From contig CAMAYU010000016.1 of NCBI GenBank assembly GCA_945862235.1, positions 1 to 57,362 on the forward strand: a DNA stretch of 57,362 bases, written 5' to 3'. The notes under the pieces are model-generated. The model was given only the letters and a program-made list of their open reading frames with translations, was not told the DNA's origin and made no database searches. How positions within the stretch are numbered: position 1 is the stretch's first letter; each line of letters begins with the position of its first letter. This stretch comes from Schlesneria paludicola DSM 18645. Its GTDB lineage: Bacteria; Planctomycetota; Planctomycetia; Planctomycetales; Planctomycetaceae. Position numbers and translations under genes: made by a program. Of this stretch, positions 1 through 7,024 are shown piece after piece.

Positions 1-95
1 GGTCGGGTGGTTCAAAGTTCAATCTTCGCGGGCAGGCGGCTTCACCATCGATGGAACTGTCCTTCCGCGAAGATTGAACTTTGAACCACCTGACC
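1..95. repeat. Long inverted repeat (31-bp arms)
   Basis: Arms at 1-31 and 65-95 are reverse complements with one mismatch, separated by a 33-base loop. The arms carry the motif TTCAAAGTTCAATCTTCGCG. It lies just downstream of the 3' end of the broken HTH gene on minus. There is no T-tract, so it is not a classic terminator. The left tip coincides with the window start, so the element may extend further. Confidence 0.85.
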
Positions 96-127
96 CCAGA
101 CCACCCCAACCCTGACGGGCAACTGTC

Positions 128-911
128 TCACGGAGAGTTTGGCAAGACATCCCCTCCGCCCGGCTTGTCTGGCGAGCCAGCCCCTTTGCCCAAAGCATAG
201 GCGCCTCCTGCGGATAAGATTCCGGCGCCTCCAAATAGTATCGCATCTTTTATCGGAATTTCAAAAATTGTCTGGGAAGAACCAACAAGACCTCGCGCGA
301 CATTCTGTCCCGTGACGAGTAGTGCCTGCGATTTGGCGGCAGGGGGAGCGGTATTCTCAGCCCGTGGTTGATGTGCCCGTCCTGACTTTCCGGCAGCACT
401 TGGCTTGGAAGAGCGGTTCACGATCACGACCTGGCGTTGTCCGCTGGCGGTGCGCTGCGTTTGGACTCCCGACAGGCTGATCTCGGGCAAGCCCACGATC
501 TTGCAGTGCATTTCGGGTTGTTCGCTGAAGACCTGTAGCAGGCGGTGGGACGCATCCGACGGTTGCCTCACACCCTGTTCCCAGCTTTGCAGCGTTTTCG
601 TGGAGGCATTCAACAGTCTGGCGAATACCGACTGGGACATCGCGGCCTGGGTGCGCAGGGCGGTGAGCCTTATGCCATCGATTTCCGGTGGTTCTTCGGG
701 AACCTCGACCGTGCGCAGGGTGATACGCATCCCAAGAAGCCGCCGCGCGGTCACATCTGCCCAGACTTCCGAAGTCTCAAAGACTTTGGAAGTCTGGGCA
801 GATGTGACTATTGCTTGGGATGCGTATGAGATCACCTCGCACGTGGCCGACTCCCTCGCTCACGCTCTGCTTCAGTCGCTCAAATAGTGGCTTCCGCTGT
901 TTTGCTGTCAT
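128..911 (-). pseudogene. XRE/HigA-like HTH regulator gene disrupted by a palindromic element
   Basis: Two minus-strand reading frames together make one helix-turn-helix protein. The 5' part starts with ATG at 911 and reads MTAKQRKPLFERLKQSV. It runs into the hairpin at 725-830 and stops at 777. The 3' part continues in another frame with ITLRTVEVPEEPPEI, then the HTH core (ALRTQAAMSQSVFARLLNAS, TLQSWEQGVRQPS) and RLLQVF. This N-terminal segment plus HTH plus LLQVF arrangement is typical of small HTH proteins of the antitoxin/NadS type. Removing 725-830 (106 bp) rejoins RGD-ITLRT in frame. The C-terminal part is low-complexity and ends in a hydrophobic Gly/Ala segment (DAILFGGAGILSAGGAYALG), which is unusual for the family. 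A shortened protein could still start at the ATG at 730, but no good ribosome site is seen there. No toxin gene is adjacent. Recognition of the HTH is firm; loss of function is inferred. Confidence 0.75.
723..827. repeat. Palindromic insertion element inside the HTH gene
   Basis: The inner arms 751-777 and 781-807 are 27 bp with one mismatch around a 3-base loop (CAA). The outer arms 723-736 and 814-827 (ATACGCATCCCAAG) are perfect. The best-fit inserted segment is 725-830: deleting it leaves GGTGAT/ATCACC at the junction, a 12-bp palindrome, and restores the host reading frame. Its length of 106 bp is not a multiple of three, which explains the frameshift. Confidence 0.85.
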
Positions 912-1201
912 GGCTGACTCGCGTGAATGGCGACGCCGTGCGGCAGGGTGAGGAGGGCACAATTCCAACTCACCCGCAGCGTCAGTGAGGACTTGCGTTG
1001 CATCCTTGCTTACCTGCGGCATCATCGCTGAGAATCGGCGGATCAATGGTTGTCGCGATTTGAAAGTCGTCGTCCGGACGACAGGCTTTGCGACAGTCAT
1101 TGGGGTGCCGATCCTCACGCTGTGGGTTGGTGTCAGTTCCTGCCGCATGAGGTATACACAGGGGGGCGAACTGGCCACGCGAATTCACTTCGATTCAAAG
1201 C

Positions 1202-1522
1202 ATGATGCACAACACGGATTCTTCTCTCGGTTCCAACTCGGCTCCTGCCGAACAACCGCCGCTCTTCCCACTGGGAAGCTGGATGTGGAGGCAGGCTCGC
1301 AAACTGGTCGTGGCCGTAATCGGCACGACGGTGCTGCTGATCGGCATCATCATGATGGTCGCCCCCGGACCAGCCTTCATCGTGATCCCTTGTGGCCTCG
1401 CGATTCTGGGCACCGAGTTCGTCTGGGCCAAACGGTTGCTCGCCTATGCGAAACAGCGAGTCCAAGAGTTGACTCAGCGCTCTTCATCCTCCGACCCACC
1501 GTCTGCAAGGTCAGGAAAATAG
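1202..1522 (+). CDS. PGPGW-family small transmembrane protein
   Basis: A 106-residue protein with a basic N-terminal region and a hydrophobic core from about residue 35 to 75 (LVVAVIGTTVLLIGIIMMVA, then PGPAFIVIPCGLAILGTEF). The APGP motif between two membrane segments followed by LAILGTEFVWA is the hallmark of the PGPGW putative transmembrane family, of unknown function. Two consecutive ATG codons at 1202-1205 are the probable start. It stands alone, convergent with the STN-like gene on minus. The hydrophilic tail (SSSSDPPSARSGK) is probably cytoplasmic. Confidence 0.75.
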   Translation: MMHNTDSSLGSNSAPAEQPPLFPLGSWMWRQARKLVVAVIGTTVLLIGIIMMVAPGPAFIVIPCGLAILGTEFVWAKRLLAYAKQRVQELTQRSSSSDPPSARSGK

Positions 1523-1531
1523 AAGCCGATA

Positions 1532-2701
1532 TCACTGCTTCGGCTTCAACTTGACCGTGAGGTTGTCGATTTCGACCGTCAGACGTAGGGGATCGAAGAC
1601 CGCTTTGAAGAAGTCGGCGGCGGAGGCTTTTTCGACTTCGAGTTTAATTGGCTGGTCGAGGTCGATGCCTGCGGCGGCGAGTTGCTCGGCGTCGTACTCG
1701 AAGGTGATCTCAGACTCTTCGAGCTTCTTCATGAGGACGCGCGCGGGGACTCGGTCGATCTTGAGTGTGAACAGACGCTGCTTGATCGGCTTGACGCCGG
1801 TCGCCGCGTCGGGCCGTTTGGTACCCGAGCCACTTAGCAGCGCCGCGACCACTTCGTGATCCTCGATCCGTCCGGTCACGACCAGATCGGAGCCATCGAG
1901 CTTCACGCTCTTCGCCGTCTTCTCAGAAAACACTGGACCGTACTGTTGCACCAGTTTGAGAGCCTCCGCTGCGGTACGGCCCTTCACGCGATGGCGTTTC
2001 TCGATGACCGCCCATTCCGGGGCCGAGACCAGTTCAAACCCTTGCCCTGTCGCCGTCCAAGCGAATGTCAGATCGAACTGCATCAGGATGAGCGACAACG
2101 CTTCGGCGGCCGTCACACTCGGCAGCGTGTTCGCCACCCACAGGTCGTGTGGCAACAGATCGAGATGACGGATCGTCAATCGGTAACGATCGGCGATCCG
2201 CTGCACGATCTCGACCGGTGAGTCTAAGTCCTGCCAAGTGATGGTGTGTTTCGTGGACAACTCTACCCGTCGCTTCTCGGGAATGGAGGACTCGCGCGCG
2301 GACAGTTCGCTCGACCGCAACTCGATCAGCGTCCGCAATCGCTGAGCGGCGGCGGGCGGCCCGACGTAGATCACCGGCTCGGCGACGCTGACATCAGCCC
2401 CGATCAACCGGGCCAAATCGCGCACACCCTCGCGCAACGAACTGTTCGTCAGATTGAGCGGCAACTGCAACGTGGGATCGACACGCCGGTCGAGCAGGAT
2501 CGCCACGCGCCGTTCATCGCCGATCTTCTTCAACAGGTCTCGCAGTTCGACGTTCGCCCATGAGGCCGACAGCGTCCGGTCGATCTCCGTCAAGAATCGC
2601 GCCCCGGTTTGAAACTCGGTCACAGGCCGCGCGGGCTTAGCGCTCGCTTCGGCCTGGCCGACGGCGGCAATGGCGATCAAGAAAGTGATGACGGAAGACA
2701 T
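1532..2701 (-). CDS. Exported STN/secretin-N-like domain protein
   Basis: The chosen ATG at 2701 gives 389 residues starting MSSVITFLIAIAAVGQAEAS, a plausible signal peptide; a longer frame to 2749 adds a charged extension without a signal. The segment VELRDLLKKIGDERRVAILL is the pattern of the STN/secretin N-terminal fold seen at the start of secretins and TonB-dependent receptors. A related pattern (VPARVLMKKLEESEITFEYD) recurs near the C-terminus, so the protein seems to consist of repeated STN-like modules. There is no secretin beta-barrel. It probably works in the periplasm or outer envelope, perhaps as a scaffold. Planctomycetes encode many such proteins of unknown role. Function beyond the fold is not supported. 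Confidence 0.6.
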   Translation of the reverse strand: MSSVITFLIAIAAVGQAEASAKPARPVTEFQTGARFLTEIDRTLSASWANVELRDLLKKIGDERRVAILLDRRVDPTLQLPLNLTNSSLREGVRDLARLIGADVSVAEPVIYVGPPAAAQRLRTLIELRSSELSARESSIPEKRRVELSTKHTITWQDLDSPVEIVQRIADRYRLTIRHLDLLPHDLWVANTLPSVTAAEALSLILMQFDLTFAWTATGQGFELVSAPEWAVIEKRHRVKGRTAAEALKLVQQYGPVFSEKTAKSVKLDGSDLVVTGRIEDHEVVAALLSGSGTKRPDAATGVKPIKQRLFTLKIDRVPARVLMKKLEESEITFEYDAEQLAAAGIDLDQPIKLEVEKASAADFFKAVFDPLRLTVEIDNLTVKLKPKQ

Positions 2702-2887
2702 GTGATTCGACTCCAGGTGCCTGCGATCCGGTCGCTGGGGTGCCGTCATTGCATGGCGGGACTATGACGCGATGACGCGGTCGCGTTATACCACGCGAGT
2801 TTCTTGTGTTCCGTCAGGCAGAGCCAACTGTTGCCCGGTTGCTCCGCCGATCGGAGTCTTCCCCCTCCTTTTCGATCGGAGTCCATC

Positions 2888-3157
2888 ATGACCGCGGAAG
2901 CAAGCTCACTCGAAGTGTTGACACAGGTTCCCAACGAGATCGAAGCGACATTGATTGCCAATGACTTGGAATCCGAAGGGATCATGTCCGTGCTGACGGG
3001 AGTCAACACGGCTTCGTTCCAAGCGGAAGCCCCGGGAATGGTGAGCGTCATGGTCCGACACGCAGACTTAGAGCGTGCCCGCCAGATCATGATGACGGTT
3101 CAAAGCCGCGCCGCCGACACCGACTGGGAACACGTCGATGTCGGTGAACCCGAGTAG
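2888..3157 (+). CDS. DUF2007-type putative signal-transducing protein
   Basis: An 89-residue protein. The start at 2888 is favoured because GGAG lies eight bases upstream; the longer frame from 2804 has no such site. The opening VLTQVPNEIEATLIANDLES and the later ERARQIM match the short DUF2007 fold, which resembles PII-like ferredoxin folds and is often annotated as a putative signal transducing protein. No catalytic residues are apparent. It is transcribed away from the STN-like gene, so the two promoters lie in 2702-2887. Confidence 0.7.
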   Translation: MTAEASSLEVLTQVPNEIEATLIANDLESEGIMSVLTGVNTASFQAEAPGMVSVMVRHADLERARQIMMTVQSRAADTDWEHVDVGEPE

Positions 3158-3352
3158 GCGCACGTTGTCGCTTTGCTTCATCCGCAGTGGTGATGAGGCG
3201 AAACGGCAACATCCGGCCGCAGCTCGCCACGGACTCACTGAACAGATCCGTTGGATTTCATCGCAGAAAATATTCGCACGCCCATCGGTTCGCCGTTTGC
3301 TTAGTTGTCTCACCCGAATTGTCGTGAATGAGACTGACAAGGAAGCGAGGCG

Positions 3353-3748
3353 ATGATGGACATCAGTGGTGTGGGCGGGATTGGAATGTCGGGACTCGCG
3401 GGCAGCGCCGCTCTCGGTGGAGCGGCGGCGGTCAGTGGTCTCGCGGCGTCACAGGCTTCTGTCGGCGCGACCGCGATGCCCGGCGTTGCGTTCGGGCGGA
3501 TGGACCAGTTGACCCAACTGCTCGGCGACTTCTCAACCTCCGAGATACTGCTCGCCCTGATGCTGGCTCAAGCGAAGAAGCCGGAACAGCGGTCGCATCA
3601 AGTCTCGGACGATGTCGGAAACGCACTGTCGTTTGCGATGTTGGCCGGATCACTCCCCAGCCAAGCCCCCGCGCCCGCCCTCTCGATGGCCGAGATCGCC
3701 GCGCCCGTCACGGGGCTCCTCGGAGGACAGATCAACGTGCAGTGCTGA
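3353..3748 (+). CDS. Gly/Ala-rich protein of unknown function
   Basis: A 131-residue protein. GGAAGCGAGG just before the tandem ATG codons at 3353/3356 is a fair ribosome site. The first 50 residues are Gly/Ala/Ser/Met rich (GVGGIGMSGLAGSAALGGAA). A short amphipathic helical stretch follows (MDQLTQLLGDFSTSEILLAL), then a proline/alanine-rich tail ending in a single Cys. No signal peptide cleavage site or known domain is recognised. The composition resembles small glycine-zipper or surface-associated proteins, but that is only an impression. Confidence 0.55.
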   Translation: MMDISGVGGIGMSGLAGSAALGGAAAVSGLAASQASVGATAMPGVAFGRMDQLTQLLGDFSTSEILLALMLAQAKKPEQRSHQVSDDVGNALSFAMLAGSLPSQAPAPALSMAEIAAPVTGLLGGQINVQC

Positions 3749-3901
3749 AGCGGACGATCGTCCTGTCCTCGTGTGCATGACGCGCTACCGCCGCGAAATG
3801 AAGTGGTCTATCATCCGCCGCCAATATGCTCCGGCAATCCTGTCGGGCAGTGCGGTGTAAGACCAACTTCACTGCGACCGGTTGTGAGAGGATGACACTC
3901 G

Positions 3902-4744
3902 ATGCGATTGCAGTTGCTCGGCACCGGCGGCTATCACCCGAACGAGCGGCGGCATACGGCCTGCCTGCTGGTGCCTGAGTTGGGGCTGGCGTTCGACGCC
4001 GGCAGCAGTGCCTTCCGCGTCGCGAGCCGGCTGCAATCGACTGAGCTGGACCTGTTCCTCACGCACGCGCATCTCGACCACATCATGGGGCTGACGTTTC
4101 TGCTCGTCCCGATGATGAAGGGTGAGATCACTCACTGTCGCATCCATGCCGAGCCGCATGTTCACGACGTGGTGCAGCGGCATCTGTTTGACGAGTCGAT
4201 CTTTCCCGTGCTGCCTCCGTTTGAATTCGTGCCGCTGGCCGAACGGACTGAGGTGGGAAGTGGCCGCGCCGTGGTGACTCATTGCCCGCTGCGGCACCCT
4301 GGCGGATCCCGCGGATTCGTCGTTGAAATCAAAGACCAGAACCAACCTCCACTGAGCGGCACGGCGCTAGCCGCCGGTTCTTCACAACAACAACCGGCGG
4401 CTAGCGCCGTGCCGCTCACGATGAGTTGCCGTTTGCAAAAGAAGCGACTCGCCTACATCACGGACACCGTGGCAGACGGATCGTATGTCGAGTTCATTCG
4501 CGGCGCGGACGTCCTGATCCACGAATGCAACTTCCCGGACGAGATGTCTCAGTGGTGCGAGCAGACAGGGCACAGCCACACATCGGCCGTGGCGAGGTTG
4601 GCGAAAGAGGCGGGCGTCGGACGGCTCTATCTCACGCACATCGATCCGCAGCGGCCGGACGACGATCCGATCGGACTCGCCATCGCTCGGGCCATCTTTC
4701 CCCAGACGACGCTTGCCGAAGACCTGATGGAGATTGAGTTCTGA
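3902..4744 (+). CDS. RNase Z-like metallo-beta-lactamase-fold hydrolase with in-frame palindrome insert
   Basis: A 280-residue MBL-fold protein. The zinc motif THAHLDH is at residues 54-60. Later ligand motifs are present: ITDT, HECNF, GHSH and the terminal LTHID. The overall shape is that of the RNase Z/PhnP-like branch, probably a phosphodiesterase or a hydrolase of unknown substrate. GAGGA lies before the ATG. Residues about 151-172 (GTALAAGSSQQQPAASAVPL) are encoded by a perfect 26-bp inverted repeat at 4354-4417. Related proteins would be expected to pass directly from the GFVVEI strand to RLAYITDT, so this segment looks like an inserted loop. All zinc ligands survive and the frame is kept, so the protein may still be active. 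Confidence 0.8.
   Translation: MRLQLLGTGGYHPNERRHTACLLVPELGLAFDAGSSAFRVASRLQSTELDLFLTHAHLDHIMGLTFLLVPMMKGEITHCRIHAEPHVHDVVQRHLFDESIFPVLPPFEFVPLAERTEVGSGRAVVTHCPLRHPGGSRGFVVEIKDQNQPPLSGTALAAGSSQQQPAASAVPLTMSCRLQKKRLAYITDTVADGSYVEFIRGADVLIHECNFPDEMSQWCEQTGHSHTSAVARLAKEAGVGRLYLTHIDPQRPDDDPIGLAIARAIFPQTTLAEDLMEIEF
4354..4417. repeat. Perfect 26-bp inverted repeat carried inside a coding sequence
   Basis: Arms 4354-4379 and 4392-4417 are exact reverse complements around a 12-base loop. The arm begins GAGCGGCACGGCGCTAGCC. It is read through in frame in the metallo-beta-lactamase gene. The first 15 bases of the arm also occur in the small hairpin at 22365-22388. Confidence 0.95.
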
Positions 4745-4760
4745 GCGAAGCGAAGATGCA

Positions 4761-4876
4761 GCACAGAGACACTGAGAAGAGGAGCGGTCGTAACAACTCT
4801 GCTTCCAATGCCTCCGCACTCCTTCTCTGTTTCTTACTTCCCCCCTCTATTTCTTGTCTTCTCTGCGTCTCTGTGC
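4761..4876. repeat. Imperfect inverted repeat downstream of the MBL gene
   Basis: GCACAGAGACACTGAGAAG at 4761-4779 pairs with 4858-4876 with three mismatches, leaving a spacer of about 78 bases. It fills the gap between the MBL and methyltransferase genes. The right arm is close to the methyltransferase start and could affect its leader RNA. Confidence 0.55.
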
Positions 4877-4912
4877 CTCAGTGGTAAACCACCTACTCAA
4901 GATCAATGACTC

Positions 4913-5869
4913 ATGGACTCTGCCGCTGCTCAACTCGAACTGATTCGCACGCTGCGTTGTCCGGCGTGTGGCAGTCCTCTCAACTTGAATGGCGACCGGA
5001 TCGAATGTTCGACATGCAAGCAGTCACACCTCGTCGTCGAGGGGATCGGGCGGTTCACGGGCGACGCACACTTGGCCAGCTTCGGGCGGCAGTGGAACAA
5101 GTACGAGGTCGCTCACGACGAAGAAGACCGCGCGACGTTTCAGGCCAAGACCGGCGTGAAACTCGAAGACCTGAAGGGCCTGCGCGTGCTGGACGCGGGC
5201 TGCGGCGGAGGCCGCTACAGCAAGGTCTGCGGCGAAGCGGGGGCCACCGTCGTCGGAGCCGATCACAGCGGCGCGGTCTCGAAAGCGCGACAACTTTGCG
5301 CGCACCTGACCAACGTGGCGTTCGTCCAAGCCGACCTGAAGCGACTGCCGCTCGAACCCGCCTCGTTCGACTTCGTCTTCTCCATCGGAGTCATGCACCA
5401 CGACGCCGACACCCGCGCGGTATTCGATGCCGTGGAGAAACTCGTCAAACCGGGAGGCCGTTATTCGGTCTGGCTCTACCGCCGCAATCAGTGGTGGCAG
5501 GAGCTGATCAACGACGCACTGCGACGCCGCACAACGAAGATGGCTCCCGAAAAACTCGAACGTTGGTGCGAATGGGGAGCCTTCTTCGGCGGACTGCCAG
5601 TCGTCAACAAGACGCTCAACAAGGTCGTCAACTTCAGCGCCCATCCGTCGCGCGAGAACCGCGTCTGCGACACCTACGACTGGTTCGCCCCGCAGTACCA
5701 GTTCCATCACACCGTCGAAGAACTCAGCGGCTGGTTTCACGACGCAGGCTTCGACACCCTGCGAGTCCTTCCCCCCGAGAAGTGCGGCTGGCTCTATCGT
5801 CGCATCTACGAAGCCAACCTGTTGATCGGCAGCGGCGTGAACGTGACCGGCACTCGTCAAGCACAATAG
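4913..5869 (+). CDS. Zinc-ribbon SAM-dependent methyltransferase (class I)
   Basis: A 318-residue protein. An N-terminal Trm112-like zinc ribbon has C16-x2-C19 and C32-x2-C35. A Rossmann methyltransferase domain follows, with the SAM motif VLDAGCGGGRYS near residue 85-97, the acidic end of strand 2 (VVGADHS) and the post-motif SIGVMHH. The C-terminal third (RRNQWWQELINDAL onward) is typical of type 11/12 methyltransferases that act on small molecules or glycolipids. The substrate is not deducible. No strong ribosome site is seen; the ATG at 4913 places the ribbon at the very N-terminus. Confidence 0.75.
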   Translation: MDSAAAQLELIRTLRCPACGSPLNLNGDRIECSTCKQSHLVVEGIGRFTGDAHLASFGRQWNKYEVAHDEEDRATFQAKTGVKLEDLKGLRVLDAGCGGGRYSKVCGEAGATVVGADHSGAVSKARQLCAHLTNVAFVQADLKRLPLEPASFDFVFSIGVMHHDADTRAVFDAVEKLVKPGGRYSVWLYRRNQWWQELINDALRRRTTKMAPEKLERWCEWGAFFGGLPVVNKTLNKVVNFSAHPSRENRVCDTYDWFAPQYQFHHTVEELSGWFHDAGFDTLRVLPPEKCGWLYRRIYEANLLIGSGVNVTGTRQAQ

Positions 5870-5875
5870 GAGTGA

Positions 5876-5964
5876 CGTAGGGTGCGTGGAGTCTTCGGAA
5901 CGCACCGGGAATGGAGGGTTGGGCCAAGATCACGGTGCGTTCCGAAGACTTCACGCACCCTACG
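5876..5964. repeat. Long hairpin with CGTAGG tips
   Basis: The left arm from about 5876 to 5906 and right arm 5934-5964 pair over about 30 bp with one mismatch and a 27-base loop. The arm sequence is GTAGGGTGCGTGGAGTCTTC and onward. A sister copy lies at 6307-6387. Confidence 0.9.
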
Positions 5965-6010
5965 GAACTCCAAAGGAGCCGCGCGAACATTGGCCGGGCA
6001 ATCTTTGTCG

Positions 6011-6222
6011 CGGAGCGACCACACGACGGTAGCCGTGGGTTTCAACCCACGGTGGAGGAGCATGAGCAACAGGGGCATCGCGGAGCGACGATCGAAGCTT
6101 TGGCAGCAACAGCAACGGTGAATGCCCTCGCCAGCACTTCAATCGTCGCTCCGCGACGAAGCCGTGGCGCGGTCTCTGAATCCGTGGGTTGAAACCCACG
6201 GCTACCATCGGAGGTCGCTCCG
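6011..6222. repeat. Nested double hairpin
   Basis: The outer arms 6011-6052 and 6182-6222 contain CCGTGGGTTTCAACCCACGG, itself a near-palindrome, in both arms. Inside lies a second stem, 6078-6097 with 6137-6156 (20 bp, one mismatch). Both the outer and inner stems begin with CGGAGCGAC, suggesting one element inserted into a relative of itself or a multi-domain fold. Confidence 0.85.
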
Positions 6223-6306
6223 GGCGAGCTCCGCCTCAATCCCAGCATCCCGAAAGAAGTCCTCGCCGCCGCCTCGGCCGAACCGATCATGGGGCTGTGA
6301 GACATT

Positions 6307-6387
6307 CGTAGGGTGCGTGGAGTCTACGGAACGCACCTTCCCCGCAATTCAGAAATGGTGTGTTCCGAAGACTCCACACACCCTACG
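6307..6387. repeat. Long hairpin with CGTAGG tips, sister of 5876-5964
   Basis: Arms 6307-6337 and 6357-6387 pair over 31 bp with three mismatches. The arm sequence is nearly the same as at 5876-5964. The right arm ends 13 bases before the first recognisable transposase codon of the IS4 remnant. Confidence 0.88.
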
Positions 6388-6400
6388 TGACTTCGCGCGC

Positions 6401-6992
6401 GTGACCATTCGTCGCCCCAAGCGACGGACGAAATATCAGCACGCCATCGACTTCCATGAGCTGACGCAATGGGTCGTCGAAACGCGCGAGGTCGATCCGC
6501 CGAAAGGAGTCCAACCCCTGCACCGTTTTGATTGAACACCGGTCCTGTGGACCTCACTCCCCGTGACTCGCTTCGACGACGCGTGGCAGATCATCGAGTA
6601 CTACGAATGCCGCTGGCTCATCGAAGAATTCCACAAGGCGATCAAAACCGGTCGCCGCTTGGAAGATCGGCAATTCATGGACGCACACCGCCTCGAAGCG
6701 GTTGCGAGCTTCACCAGCGTGCTGGCCGTGCGACTGCTGCAACTGAAAACCGTCGCCACCACCCACCCCGACCTTCCCGCCGACCTAATCGTCCCGGCGA
6801 TCTGGCTGAAGATGCTCACCGCGCTCCGCAAACGAAAGCGGACGACAGTCCGAGACTTCTTCCGCCACCTCGCCGGCTTCCTGATGCGCAAACGCGACGG
6901 CACCCCCCCCGGCTGGCTCACCCTCTGGCGCGGCCTCGACAAACTCGTCCTCGCCATCCGTGGCTACTACGCAATGAACCAAAAATGTGGTG
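6401..6992 (+). pseudogene. IS4-family (Tn5-like) transposase remnant
   Basis: This is the C-terminal part of a transposase only. From 6401 the frame reads VTIRRPKRRTKYQHAIDFHE and PPKGVQPL. It then hits TGA at 6533, and the match resumes in another frame at about 6542 with VLWTSLPVTRFDDAWQIIEY. The segment YYECRWLIEEFHKAIK has the exact Y-(2)-R-(3)-E-(6)-K signature of IS4-family DDE enzymes, carrying the catalytic Glu. The match ends near NQKCG (about 6991), where the usual stop codon is lost. The N-terminal half, with the first two catalytic Asp residues, is missing, so the copy is dead. No terminal inverted repeats could be assigned; the 5' edge abuts a hairpin. Confidence 0.85.
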
Positions 6993-7024
6993 ATGAACAA
7001 GGCTTGTGCGGAATGCCGTCCGGG

